From Phytophthora sp. 'mugwort' (Eukaryota; Oomycota; Peronosporomycetes; Peronosporales; Peronosporaceae), in assembly GCA_033558025.1 (NCBI GenBank), contig JAUCEF010000009.1, positions 496,001-560,000 of the forward strand: a DNA stretch of 64,000 nucleotides. The letters are read 5' to 3'. The position numbers and the translations under genes are program-made. Shown here piece after piece: positions 31,964 through 42,548 of the stretch. The notes under the pieces are model-generated. The model saw only the letters and a program-made list of their open reading frames with translations, made no database searches and had not been told where the DNA came from. Within the stretch, counting starts at the first letter, position 1. The number at the start of each line of letters is the position of its first letter.

Positions 31964-34261
31964 ATGCTGGGCCGCGCTCCCTCGCCTGCGCGCCCGCCCA
32001 CGCGCCCTCTAAGCGCGCGTAAGGGCCTGCGCAACGACCTGGGCTCCAACAACTGTTTCCTGAACGTGATCATTCAGAGCCTGTGGCACGTGCGCAGCTG
32101 CCGCATGCTCATATCCATGGGCGACCACGCCGTGCACCACCGCTGCGGTGGTAAGCCCACGAACGCCGGCTCGCTCAAGGCCGAGACCATCACTCCGTGC
32201 CTGCTTTGTGAGTTGGAGCAGATCTTCGTCATGTATCAGTTCGCAGAGCAGCCGGTGCTGGACGTGGACCGCGTGCGGCTTGCGTTGGGCGACACCTTCG
32301 CGCTTGGAGCGATGAATGACGCGACGGAGACGCTGGAGACGATCCTGGATGCGCTGCACTATGACACATTTAACCGGATGTTGCTGCTGCGTCGCAGGGG
32401 GTCCTCCCATCAGGCCACCGCGATGGGTGGCGCCCATGAGGTAGAGGAGATGTCGGAGTCGCTGCGTCAGGACGCGTCCGCCATCATCTGCGAGCCGCAG
32501 TGCGTAGCCCACCGACTGTTCCAGATGAATCTCATGGAGCTCAAAGTTTGCGCCTCTTGCGGCCACACTGCCGAGCCGGTGATGAACACAGATTTCCTCT
32601 ATCGAGTGTACGCGCAGGAGCTGCTGAGCAATGCTCGAGCATCTGGAGCAGAACGCGTGACATTGGAGGAGGTGCTGAGGCAGGAGGCCCAAGCACAAGA
32701 TGTGGCGGGAACGTGTGATGCTTGTGACACAGGTGGGCAGAGAGCGCTGAGCCGGTGGATCCTCACACTGCCGATGGTGTTCTCCATCAGCATTATTTGG
32801 TCCAGCAGCCACGTGAATAAGACGGACATCAAGGACTGGATGGAGTTGCTGTCGACTCAGTGTCAAGCTGGGGCTGATGACAAGGAGTCGCAGCAAGCGC
32901 TGGATCTAGGACGAATTTTCAGACTGGATAACTCGACCGAAGTGTCGTCGACGTATACGTTCAGAGGACTTGTGTGCTACTACGGACGGCATTATGTGGG
33001 ATTCTTTGCCAGTCGAAGTCTTGGTGACGATGGAGTGGAGCGGGAACGCTGGTACTTGTTTGACGATACGCGCGTTAAACTTGTGGGCACGTGGGCGGAC
33101 GTCCGACTGCGTGTTGAACGTGGAGGTTACCAGCCGACATTGCTGTTCTACGAGCGCAACGGAATTGAACATGAAAATCTCGAGAAAATCGCAACGGAAA
33201 TTCACAAGTGGTGGGAAATGTCGGCTGATGAACGTGGGGATATCACAATAGATGAAAAAACTGAGAAGAAGCCTGCAGAGACGGTGGCTAAGAACGGCAA
33301 GGGTGCGCCGCATGAAGTTGAGCTTGGTGGAGGTATTGAGGACGAGTTGCTGGCGAAGATGGAACGAAGTGTCCGCGTTACCCAGGAATATCCACTCCCA
33401 CCATTGGTCCCGGCGGGTCCCAGGATGTTACCGACTAGCCCGATTTCGTTGCCTCCCCGAGCACCAAAATCAATGCCAGTAAAGAGCGGATCGCACGCAA
33501 GGGACGGGTGGCGGGATGAGGATATTCATTTGCACATGGCGCACCAATCTGCACAGGATACACTTTCGAGACTCAATGGAATTCTGTCTAAGGACAAGGC
33601 TCCAGTGTCGACTCCTGTTGATGGGAGGGCAGTACTACGCATGGCAATGTCCCAATCGATGCGGAACTCTGTTCGTTTACGTGACTACTCTGTACACCGC
33701 CTCGCCGAGAAGCAGATGGACGTGAACCCTGACAGCATTTTTGAAGATGAGGCGTCTGTAATTGAAGAGGAGCACGATACTCTAAACAATGTGAGTGTGG
33801 ATGCATCCGCATTGAAAAAATGTGATGAGTTTACGGCAGAAGTTTCTCATGCTCCGCTGAAGGTGTTTGATGTGCGCCTCAATGCATCGGACGGAGGTAT
33901 CGGCTTATTGTTGGGAGAAACTACAAGTGATGGCAGTTCGTCGCCACTGAATATGACAGAAGCTAAGAAACTGTTCACTGTATCAGGCTTCGAGGTAAAT
34001 GGCGCAGGCGCTAAGCTACCAGCTGAAGCTAGTGGTGCGATCCGCGAAGGTGATCTTCTCGTGGGAATTAATGGTCACATGTTGGAAGATGAAGAACTTG
34101 TACACGTTCTGGAGATGCTATTGATGTCGCCCAATCCTGTTCAGCTCAAGTTTCATCGTTTTCAGTGGTGGGCGTGTCCTCGCTGCACGCTTAAAAACAA
34201 ACCCACAGATTTAGCTTGTGCGGCTTGTGGACACGCACCAGCACCGCGATGCTCGACGTAA
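31964..34261 (+). CDS. USP-type ubiquitin hydrolase with PDZ and RanBP2 zinc finger
   Basis: 765 residues from the ATG at 31964, chosen because the 58 codons upstream look non-coding and the catalytic box begins 20 residues in. GLRNDLGSNNCFLNVIIQSL WHV (Cys31) is the USP Cys box, closest in style to USP53/USP54. CASCGHTAEPV and CDACDTGGQ form the zinc-ribbon fingers. CYYGRHYVGFF (His343) and WYLFDDTRVKLVG complete the His box. A long Ser/Pro-rich linker follows (about 400-630). A PDZ-like domain (about 635-733; SGAIREGDLLVGINGHML is the typical G-D-x-L-x-x-I-N-G strand) comes next. The protein ends with a RanBP2-type finger (735-756, WWACPRCTLKNKPTDLACAA CG), which in other proteins binds ubiquitin. 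Cys and His are both present, so it may be active. The PDZ/RanBP2 tail on a USP is unusual. Confidence 0.87.
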   Translation: MLGRAPSPARPPTRPLSARKGLRNDLGSNNCFLNVIIQSLWHVRSCRMLISMGDHAVHHRCGGKPTNAGSLKAETITPCLLCELEQIFVMYQFAEQPVLDVDRVRLALGDTFALGAMNDATETLETILDALHYDTFNRMLLLRRRGSSHQATAMGGAHEVEEMSESLRQDASAIICEPQCVAHRLFQMNLMELKVCASCGHTAEPVMNTDFLYRVYAQELLSNARASGAERVTLEEVLRQEAQAQDVAGTCDACDTGGQRALSRWILTLPMVFSISIIWSSSHVNKTDIKDWMELLSTQCQAGADDKESQQALDLGRIFRLDNSTEVSSTYTFRGLVCYYGRHYVGFFASRSLGDDGVERERWYLFDDTRVKLVGTWADVRLRVERGGYQPTLLFYERNGIEHENLEKIATEIHKWWEMSADERGDITIDEKTEKKPAETVAKNGKGAPHEVELGGGIEDELLAKMERSVRVTQEYPLPPLVPAGPRMLPTSPISLPPRAPKSMPVKSGSHARDGWRDEDIHLHMAHQSAQDTLSRLNGILSKDKAPVSTPVDGRAVLRMAMSQSMRNSVRLRDYSVHRLAEKQMDVNPDSIFEDEASVIEEEHDTLNNVSVDASALKKCDEFTAEVSHAPLKVFDVRLNASDGGIGLLLGETTSDGSSSPLNMTEAKKLFTVSGFEVNGAGAKLPAEASGAIREGDLLVGINGHMLEDEELVHVLEMLLMSPNPVQLKFHRFQWWACPRCTLKNKPTDLACAACGHAPAPRCST

Positions 34262-35479
34262 CTTTTGATGCCAAGTACGGTAGAAGTGGGAAATGTGTTA
34301 CGAAAGCGGATCGTGCGGAACATGAACTTCACATAGCACTGTAAATAACCGGAGACTGAAAACATGAATCGAGTCCCGCCAGGTTAGCAAACGGTTGGCG
34401 CTAATTTTCGATCATGAAATGTTTTCCTCTTCAGTATAAAGTCGACGATCGCCCGTATACTGACTTCAATTCCTCCGATAATTTCACGTTAGTGAGATCC
34501 ACGAAATTCGCATAGCCAAAACTTGGCATGGCAATGACCTTGCTGCGGATATGTGATTGTTCAGATTCGTACAACCATTTTGCTTCGGACCCGTCGTCGC
34601 AAATGTCTTGACGCAAATATGCCAAAAAAATACATCACTTTAAAAAAGGCTGGCATTGATTGAATACCATTCGTTTCAGTACAATTGTGCATGGACAACT
34701 TACAACTTTGTGTCCATTTAAGTGCAAGTTGTCAAATATTTATCCCGAATCTTACCACTCCGCTTTTGCAGCGCAACGGACAAGGTATCTGCCACCGTCG
34801 TGGACTTCTTAATGATGTAAAAGAACGAGGTCTGTTGCTTCCTCTTTGAGACCGCGTCGGCACCCACTGTCGGCCAAAATGTTCTTCAGCCACTCCCAAC
34901 ACACACCTGCAGCTCCCACTGGACTCTTAACTCAGCACTCAGTGCAACGGGTCTTGTGCGTTCCCCTCCTCAATGACAAATTTCTCAGGTACATCCACCC
35001 AAACTTCGCCCCTAGGAGCCGAAAGATGGTTGACCTGCAGCAGCTCGATTAATCAATCGCCCAGAATATCGTTACATATTTTTGAGTCAGTACGATCGAA
35101 TATAGTCGATCTCTTATGCAGTTAGTGGCTTCTTCAGTCTGCCATCACCATCGTGGTCGCAGCCCAAGCACATGACAACCACGAAAACGACCCACAGGAA
35201 AGTGATACAGTTTCCCGGTCAATAGAACTTACTTCAGTAGTGTTTCTCGAAAGCTTTTTCATGACCTTTTTGCTGCGCCGATCGTATTTTCGGCTCGGGG
35301 AAGATCAACAATGCGTTCTTCACGGGCGCCCTTCACGCGCCTATTTGCGTTGTACAAAGCTCATCATCGCGTCAACTTCTGTGGGCAAAGACATCTAATT
35401 ATCATTTGGGACGAGTTTGTGACTGATTAGTCCTACGAAATAAGACGTGAACTAAAATATGACCAAATAGCGAAGTGCG
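34262..35479. other. Intergenic, possible decayed fragments
   Basis: No supported gene. Minus-strand text at 34431-34625 (MAYLRQDICDDGSEAKWLYE) and 34800-35050 (IELLQVNHLSAPRGEVWVDV) has protein-like composition but no recognised family and no continuity. These could be old transposon or gene scraps. Confidence 0.35.
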
Positions 35480-35905
35480 ATGGCGCTGCTTTGGTCAGCG
35501 CTGCAGGTGGTCTCGTGGTTCGCGCTGCAGGTGTTAGCGCTGGCACTACACCTCGCGCCAGCAGCTGCGGCCCTCACGACCTTGACTGCCGTTGTGCTGG
35601 TGTCAGCCATGACGACGCAGGCTCTGGAGCATGGCGTGCTGGCGTCGATGCACCGTTCCAAGTGGCACAAGAACTCGCAGTACGACGACCTGCGCCGCGA
35701 TTTCTATCGCGGCTACTGGCTGCTCACGCTGCTCTACGTGATAGGCTCGGCGCTGTGGATCTACTTCACGGAGAGGACAGGGTCGCGCGTTGTATACGGA
35801 GGGGTCTTTTGCGCGCTATGGTGGGGCGTACAGCTGGGGATGGTCGTTGCGCTCACCCCCTTTGACGAGGTGCTGACCAAGATCAAGACGGCGATCAAGT
35901 GGTGA
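35480..35905 (+). CDS. Small four-pass membrane protein, unknown
   Basis: 141 residues, single exon. There are four hydrophobic segments at about 5-26, 31-49, 79-95 and 104-124 (LTLLYVIGSALWIYF, VYGGVFCALWWGVQLGMVVA). Between the second and third is a polar loop with HRSKWHKNSQYDDLRRDFYR. It ends with a basic tail, VLTKIKTAIKW. High GC and codon use like the neighbouring host genes support it as real. I do not recognise a family. The pattern fits a small endomembrane or plasma membrane protein. The 380 bp after it, up to 36284, shows no gene. Confidence 0.6.
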   Translation: MALLWSALQVVSWFALQVLALALHLAPAAAALTTLTAVVLVSAMTTQALEHGVLASMHRSKWHKNSQYDDLRRDFYRGYWLLTLLYVIGSALWIYFTERTGSRVVYGGVFCALWWGVQLGMVVALTPFDEVLTKIKTAIKW

Positions 35906-36284
35906 AACAGCTGAAGCGCTGACAAAATGTAGTAGAAGATGGAGAAGACGAGATGACAGTGGAGACATTGTGGTAGTTTTCGGCTAATAGACGACGTCGA
36001 GGACTTGGAAGCTCGATGCGACCCATGTACGACTAGTCCGGTCCAGCACACTGCCGTTGTATGTGATGTTTACCGAGGATGCCGTTCTCTTGTTGTCACG
36101 ATAGTACCAATGAAATGCAATTTTTAATTGGTATGTACAGACGAAACCTGAGGTGCTTCAAACACTTGCAACAAGTACTCAACACGTAGCTGTTAAGCAC
36201 TTCATGTCGACGACATATTGCCGTCTATGGCGAAGTCATTTCCTGGACGGCCAAGCTCCAGATGATAAGCTCTTGATTAATTTA

Positions 36285-36785
36285 TCAGCCCTGTGTCTTG
36301 TTCACCTCCTCGTCCGCTACCGCTCTCTCCTGTTGTATCACCATCACCGCCGACGGTGCAGCCTGCTCCCGCCCACGATCATTTTCTTGCACCACCTCCA
36401 TCGCCACCAGCGCGCTCTGCTGCTGCTGCTCTTGTCTCAAGGCCTGCTTGGCTCTTTCAGCCGCCTGCTCCACCAGCTGCTGTTTCTGAAGCTCCGTAAA
36501 CTGCGCGAACGTGACCTTGTCCGAGATGATCTTCTGCGCCGCCGCTGGCTGCAGCGTCGAGATGACCGAGGGCGAGAAGCCCGCGTCCAGCAGCTGCTGC
36601 CGCATGCTGCGCGTGATCATGAAGGCCACGGAGGCCACCTGCGGTCCGTTACCTGTACTCCCCTGGCCGTACCACACGCGATCCGCCCACTTGGAGCCGT
36701 CGTAGTGCCACTTGTTGACGTAATAGCGCCCAAGTAGGTGCCAGCGCTGCACGCGCGCCTGCATGCGCCGCATGAAGGTGCTCAT
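36285..36785 (-). CDS. Conserved-looking hypothetical protein, 166 aa
   Basis: The frame is open from 36806; I prefer Met at 36785 (MSTFMRRMQARVQRWHLLGR). The N-terminus is basic and aromatic (YYVNKWHYDGSKWADRVWYG). The middle is SMRQQLLDAGFSPSVISTLQ, which resembles a UBA-like helical turn and is not a firm match. The C-terminal half is a Gln/Ala/Glu-rich coiled coil (QQLVEQAAERAKQALRQEQQ). The basic start could be a mitochondrial presequence. Function is unknown; strong GC-rich coding character supports it as a gene. Confidence 0.55.
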   Translation of the reverse strand: MSTFMRRMQARVQRWHLLGRYYVNKWHYDGSKWADRVWYGQGSTGNGPQVASVAFMITRSMRQQLLDAGFSPSVISTLQPAAAQKIISDKVTFAQFTELQKQQLVEQAAERAKQALRQEQQQQSALVAMEVVQENDRGREQAAPSAVMVIQQERAVADEEVNKTQG

Positions 36786-38211
36786 GGTGCAGTGCTTGAT
36801 AAGCAAGATGTGTGGTGTACGTAAAGGTGGTGTCAGAGCTGCGTGGCAGACCGATTGGAGCTACGCGAAAACGGGGTTTCAAAAACCGGGCGCGAGTTTT
36901 GTGCCCGTTGCAATACCCATGCAATCATCCCTCAGGGCGGCGCGCTGCAATGCTTTGCACCTCGCGCTTTATTGATGAATCTTTGTCAGCACGTTCTCTG
37001 CTGCAGCAGTGGGGTGGATGTCAACGGAGGTTGCTCTGCATGTACCGATAAATTAGCAACTGTATTGTCGGTCAGTACGTGTACACATTGAAGCCTTCCC
37101 TTTTAAGACTTCTTATAGTACTCCTCTCCGTTCCATAAGTTTGGCCGATATTGAGGGTTGTACATGTATTATCTATCGATCAACTCTTGTTGGTGAACCG
37201 GCAAACCTATGTAGATGTAGAAGCATGTACATGTATTAATAACAGCTCGCTGTCGCTTTGAAACTTTCAGAAGGGACACCGGCTTGTTTATCACTATCCC
37301 GGATATGCTCCTTCAACTCCTTTGCCAATCAAGCACTTCAAGAATCAAGATGCTACAGAACCTGTGACAGTCTGTCAAAGGCCGAGCACGAATTGATCAG
37401 TCAGTGACAGAGCGATACGTGCTCTGTCTTTTATCCATGAGCAGGCGTGACGGCCACGGCGGCCGCAGCCGGGGGCGGCACAATTCCTCAATTTTTGCTT
37501 GGGGTTGCTCATGTTGGCTAGCGGCTACCGACTTCGAGGAGAGATGTAACCAGCCGAAAGATGTGACCATTGTCTAAGTTTAAGTAGACTGCTAAAATTT
37601 CCTTACAAAGTTTGACTTGAACAAAATCGGCATATATTCTATTCGGTATTAGAACATAAAACGTCTGATCCTAACCAAATCGGTTTGGTGGCGAAATCGA
37701 CCCCTACTGTAGGCTACAGTCTGTAGCTGCTGGAGCGTGGGCTTGTTGCTACAGTATCGCCTCGGACAGCCTCGGCTGTGGTTCTTCCTCTCCTGCTCCT
37801 CGCAGAGGACGGACGCACCCGGTGCTGGACTCCCGGTTGCAGCAGGCGGATTTGAACGGCCACAGTCCAGACAACTCGGGACTTCGCTCGAAACGACCCA
37901 TGCCGGATTCTATTACCGCTCTCAAACCGCTTGGTACGTGCCCTTGGCCGTAACACAAGGAGAGTTTGAACGCGCTGTCCGCTTGATAGAGATTGCCCCT
38001 TCAGGAAACCCCACCGCCTAGCCCTCCGGCTACCTTTCTGCCCTGATCAGTGGCCGAAACAGATGCCTTTACAAGCTTCGATTGGCCAAAAAGCTCTTCC
38101 ACGTCAACTGCCCCCAAGAGTCAGTACACTACGTCTGCTCTCTTTTTCCATCATCCCATTCTGCAATTTGGTAACAGGAGGGAACGCTATCGTGTCCAGA
38201 TTGGGTACAGA
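36786..38211. other. Intergenic, with one possible exon
   Basis: Mostly without recognisable genes. One segment, about 37752-37933 on the plus strand, reads as open coding text (SDSLGCGSSSPAPRRGRTHP, then SRLQQADLNGHSPDNSGLRS). It sits between an acceptor-like TTGCTACAG and a donor-like CTTGGTACGTG. It could be an upstream exon of the HECT gene or an unrelated gene fragment; this is not supported enough to call. Confidence 0.35.
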
Positions 38212-40641
38212 ATGACGGCCATCTTCGGGCAGGAGTTGAGCCCCGGCATGGCAGCGCTGGTGTACGTGTTCCTGGTGCTGGCGCTGCTGGTTCTGTGTGG
38301 TTCTATATGGTACTACTGGAGTTATGCGCGCAAGATCGAGCGGTTCCTGGCGCGAGACAATCAGAACAATAATATGATGCGGCATCACCTCGTGGACAGC
38401 TTCCTGCAGCGTGGCGAGGAGGAGTGGCCCTGCTCCATCTGCTTCCATGATAACCACCCGGACAAGTCGAGCTGTGTCATGTGCGGCACACCGCGCATCG
38501 TCACGGCCACGACACCGTCGAATCTGGCCAGAGCTTCGGGCCTACACAAGCAAGACTTTAGCCAGAGCATGCTCAACCAGCAGTCGCGCGTGCGCAGCTT
38601 CCACGTCCGAAGACTAAAGCAGATGGATCTCACTTCAAGGCAAAAGGCGGCCGTGCGCCGCCATCTCTGGAAGAGGAAGCGGGGAAAAGACGGCGTCATG
38701 CGCTGGGTGCGTATCGACGCGCAACACGCGCATGAGGACGATGCGAAGAGCAAGGAGAGCAGGAGCGCGACCATGTACAGCGGACTCAGCACGCCGCCCA
38801 ATGGAACAGCCATTCTGGGAGGCAACGAGTTCCCACGGACATCCAATACCAGTCGTGTCTCGTCGTCGTCGTCATTGAGAGAAGACAACGAGAATATTGC
38901 ATTGGCATTAAGGGATTTTGGTGTCCCTGAAGATGAAGGACGCCATCCGGACAGCTCCTTCTTGTCAGCAAACAACGACTTGGGTCGCCCGTCCTTCCAG
39001 CTGCTGCGTGCAACAGCGCTGAAACGTCTAGAAGAGGCGGAAGAACGCCCCACGATGGCCTTTTACTCGCAACAGAACCCGTTTAACCCTGCCAACAGCG
39101 GCATGAACCCATTCAACCCGAATGAAAGCAGCAGGAACCCATTGGCGGGTAGTACTATGAACCCGTTCGCGAGTACTCGTGGCCTTACCAGCTCTCGTGG
39201 CTTAAATCAAATTAATGAGGACCGAGAAGGCACAATTGGGGGAGGACCGATTCCTGATATTGGCGAGCTTACTGGTGTCGACGACCGTCGCTTCCTTGAG
39301 TCGAACGATACCGCCGTCTCAACAGTATCTACCGGCTACGTGCGACATGAGGACGGTGAAGGCGGCTACGAGTGGACCCCTGCTGGAACTGTGATTGCTT
39401 ACACGGATACAAGTCGTCGCATGGACTGTGAGGATGACCTTGAAGAGATTGCGTCCCTGACGTTCCACGACAAGAACCGCTGGTTCCTTGAGCAGGTACA
39501 GAAGCGCTGGCGTAGCTACGAGGAAGGCCACATTCAGTTTGTTGTAAGACGTGAGCACGTGGTGAGCGATTCGCTGGAGCAGATGCTCAAGTGTCCGCCC
39601 AGTCGTTTCTGGGAGCGTCTACGCATCTACTTCGAGAACGAGCCTGGTCTGGATGCTGGTGGCTTGATTCGCGAGTGGTATGAGATTTTGAGTGACTCGC
39701 TCTTTAACGATGACTTCGGTCTGTTTATTTCAACGAAAGGCGAGAATATGGGCTACTGGATCAACCCGGCATCAGCTTCCAAGGTGCCTAATCACCTGGA
39801 GTATTACGAGTTCATTGGTCGCCTGTTGGCTAAGGCATTGATTGAGGGCTACAACATGAAAATGTCGCTGGCGCTGCCGCTTATCAAGCACATTCTTGGT
39901 GTTCCTATTTCGTTCTCGGACTTGGAGTTCCTGGACGAAGACTTGCATAAGAATGCTATGTGGATGAAGCAGAATGATCATGCTGAGCTGCTAGCTATCG
40001 ACTTCACAGTGCAGGTTATCACTTCTGAGGGCAAATCCCACACGGTTGAGCTGGTGCCAGGTGGTGCCGGACGTGATGTGACGGACGAAAACAAGAAGGA
40101 GTACCTGGAACTGCTACTAAAGCACTACATGTTTGAGAGCATTTCAGAGCAGCTGGGTGCGCTGCTTATGGGGTTCTACGACGTGATGCCACAATTCCTG
40201 ATTACGGTCTTTGACTATCAGGAGTTTGATCTTCTGCTCTCTGGTGTACCCGAGCTGGATGTGAACGACTGGCACACGCACAGTGAAGTGCGCTGGATTA
40301 AACTTGAGAAGCCGACTCCTGTCGAGCACCGCGTGCTAAAGTGGTTCTGGGAGTGCATGAGTGAGTTCACGAGCGAGGAGCGTGCACGATTGCTGCAGTT
40401 CGCAACTGGTACGTCTCGTGTCCCTGTTCAGGGCTTCAAGGCACTTACGAGCAGCGATGGTCGAGTCCGACGATTTACCATCCAATTCGTACAGCGTGGT
40501 GCCCCGCCTACGGGCCTCATGCCTAAGGGCCACACATGCTTCAACCGCATCGACCTGCCACTCTACCACACCAAAGAGGAGATGATTAACTATCTGACGC
40601 TTGTGATGAACATGGAGATCTCGGGCTTCTGGATGGAGTAA
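38212..40641 (+). CDS. Membrane-anchored HECT E3 ubiquitin ligase with RanBP2 finger
   Basis: 809 residues from the ATG at 38212; the frame is open further upstream, but without coding character. Domains in order: a transmembrane segment at about 15-36 (ALVYVFLVLALLVLCGSIWY); a RanBP2-type zinc finger with Cys74, 77, 88 and 91 (WPCSICFHDNHPDKSSCVMC); and a basic/Ser-rich region. Three NPF motifs follow at about 289-320 (QNPFNPANSGMNPFNPN, then TMNPF), a known ligand of EH-domain endocytic proteins. The C-terminus is a complete HECT domain from about 440 to 809, including FVVRREHVVSDS, FENEPGLDAGGLIREWYEIL, YYEFIGRLLAKALIEGYNMK, and the catalytic loop KGHTCFNRIDLPLY with Cys776. There is no WW or C2 domain, so it is not a classical Nedd4 protein, although the HECT domain is of that general type. 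A role in ubiquitinating membrane or endocytic cargo is inference. Confidence 0.9.
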   Translation: MTAIFGQELSPGMAALVYVFLVLALLVLCGSIWYYWSYARKIERFLARDNQNNNMMRHHLVDSFLQRGEEEWPCSICFHDNHPDKSSCVMCGTPRIVTATTPSNLARASGLHKQDFSQSMLNQQSRVRSFHVRRLKQMDLTSRQKAAVRRHLWKRKRGKDGVMRWVRIDAQHAHEDDAKSKESRSATMYSGLSTPPNGTAILGGNEFPRTSNTSRVSSSSSLREDNENIALALRDFGVPEDEGRHPDSSFLSANNDLGRPSFQLLRATALKRLEEAEERPTMAFYSQQNPFNPANSGMNPFNPNESSRNPLAGSTMNPFASTRGLTSSRGLNQINEDREGTIGGGPIPDIGELTGVDDRRFLESNDTAVSTVSTGYVRHEDGEGGYEWTPAGTVIAYTDTSRRMDCEDDLEEIASLTFHDKNRWFLEQVQKRWRSYEEGHIQFVVRREHVVSDSLEQMLKCPPSRFWERLRIYFENEPGLDAGGLIREWYEILSDSLFNDDFGLFISTKGENMGYWINPASASKVPNHLEYYEFIGRLLAKALIEGYNMKMSLALPLIKHILGVPISFSDLEFLDEDLHKNAMWMKQNDHAELLAIDFTVQVITSEGKSHTVELVPGGAGRDVTDENKKEYLELLLKHYMFESISEQLGALLMGFYDVMPQFLITVFDYQEFDLLLSGVPELDVNDWHTHSEVRWIKLEKPTPVEHRVLKWFWECMSEFTSEERARLLQFATGTSRVPVQGFKALTSSDGRVRRFTIQFVQRGAPPTGLMPKGHTCFNRIDLPLYHTKEEMINYLTLVMNMEISGFWME

Positions 40642-40755
40642 ACTACGTAGAATGCCAGGCTCTTATCTGTTCGTGTGTCAGTCGTGGGGAGAATTTAAAT
40701 ATGATGTCGACTTTTTTTCGTTTTGTTGGTGTCGCAGTTGAAGTTTGGTGCGAAT

Positions 40756-42548
40756 TCACTTGTGTACCGCGAAGCAGTTTGGCGTCATCTGAATGGTGGA
40801 CTCCACGTCGGTGTAGCGCAGCAAGAATTTGCTGCAGATTTCGTCCGTGTGGTGACCACCGTCCATCATTCGAAGCACGTCCTTCTCCAGCTGGTTAGCC
40901 TTGCTTATCAGCGCTCGTTTCGAGGACGTCAAAGAGGTCACATTGCCTCCAGATCCATTGGGGCCACCACCTGCACTGTTTCCACTCACGCCACCATTCG
41001 ATCCACCTACTCCACCTCCCGGTTGAGTTGATAATGGCCCAGCGCTTATGGGGTTCATCCCTGATAACGACGGGGAGTTCGTGGACATCGCATATGGGCG
41101 ACCTTTTTGCTGCCCTCCTTGTTGCTGCTGTGTCTGCTGCGGTTGCTGGGTTTGTTGCTGTTGCGGCGGACTGGAACCAGGCAGATTGCGGTCGATGCAA
41201 ATTGGGTAGCGGTGCACGCGCCTCAAAAAGCCGTGGATTAGCCCGAACGTGATAAAGCGTCGAACATCGATGAATGCGAGGGACTCGGAATACACGACGC
41301 AGAAATCGCTCATGCGCAAGCTCGGCTGAACTGAACAGTAGAGAGCGAAGATCCGTGCGAATGACGGTGGTGCGTGACCCGATTTCGCGATGTACACAGC
41401 GCATTCGGCTTGCAGCTTGGGGTCATTCGCTAGCACAGCAATCTTTGGTGTATTGGCGTAAATGTTCGAATGCAGGAAAATATCGATCAGTGTGACGCAG
41501 CCGTAGTACAGAAGCTGTCGGACACACTTCTTAACGATCGCGATCTCCACGTCAGCCTCGAGACTGATACGCTTTACATACCGGACGCCGTCAATGAACG
41601 GTACAATCTGCTGCAGCGCCAAGTCCCATTCTGCTGTAGTACAAAAATTGATAAACACTTCAGTGTCTTCCTCGGTAGTAAATCACGGCACAGAATACGG
41701 CACAGAATACACACCACTATTTTCGAGAAGTGCTCGCAGGTCTCGAATCGCAACTGGCACTTGGTACTCAAACACTGGGGCAGGGTCTTGTAACGTCGGG
41801 AAAAGTTTCAAGTTGATAATGTTGGCAGTGTCCACTGGAATTGTGCACTCGCCATGAAGCGTCAAGTCTCTCAATATTTGAGGTAGGATCGTTCCCAGCA
41901 GTTCCTTTTTGTCCGAGTTGTACAAGAAACCACTCTCCTTTTCCATCCCTTCCACCAAAGCCCCCAGCTGCATCAAACAACAGACCAAGTAGGTCACCAA
42001 CCGCTATTCAGATAGACCCTGGCATTATTTTAGCTCCTCAATTTCCAACCTTCCGCAGAATTGGTCGGTACGGCGCCGTCTCCACGTGCTCATCGAACAC
42101 AAAACCTGCACGTAATCCAACCACCATTAGTTCCTTAACACAAAATACTAATTAATGCGGAACCCGGAAGTACCAATATTGAACAGCAGCGCATTGCGGT
42201 GATACTTGTCGTCCTCAATACACACTGGATACCCCACGATCTTCATCTGCTGTGCTCGGACTGCCGCATCACCAACCAGATCATGAACTATGAATATCTA
42301 ACAATAATTATTGCAACCTGTGTCCAGCCAGCACTTACCCGTGATGATTTTTCCGCACAAAGCCTTGTCGATGATGATGTATCCCGATACGCTGTCGAAG
42401 ACCTCGTTGCTCAGCACACTAACGACGGAGTTAGAAGCGGGAGAGTGTTAATGGTAAAGAGCTGAACCACGTACTCCTCCGGTGCTTGGAAGAGGATCAC
42501 GGGCCCCGCCACGTTGTCGAACTCACTATAGAACAGCCCCTTGATCAT
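40756..42548 (-). CDS. NPRL2: NPRL2, GATOR1 complex subunit
   Basis: Six exons on the minus strand: 42548-42475, 42418-42339, 42254-42174, 42105-42050, 42003-41715 and 41633-40756. All introns are GT-AG and short (46-84 nt), and the sum is 1,458 nt (485 residues) with frame kept at every joint. Landmarks: [20 protein letters not shown] with [91 protein letters not shown], and a C-terminal [24 protein letters not shown]2 with NPRL3 and DEPDC5 forms GATOR1, the Rag GTPase-activating complex that restrains TORC1 under amino-acid shortage. A Gln-rich then Gly/Ser/Asn-rich insert (about 41205-40925) precedes the last helix block and makes it longer than the human protein (about 380). The fourth intron (46 nt) is the least certain. 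Confidence 0.9.

Noticed and set aside
32009..32896. 295-aa minus-strand ORF
   Set aside because: Lies entirely opposite the USP catalytic domain and has shadow composition.
38385..39053. 222-aa minus-strand ORF
   Set aside because: Shadow of the HECT ligase gene.
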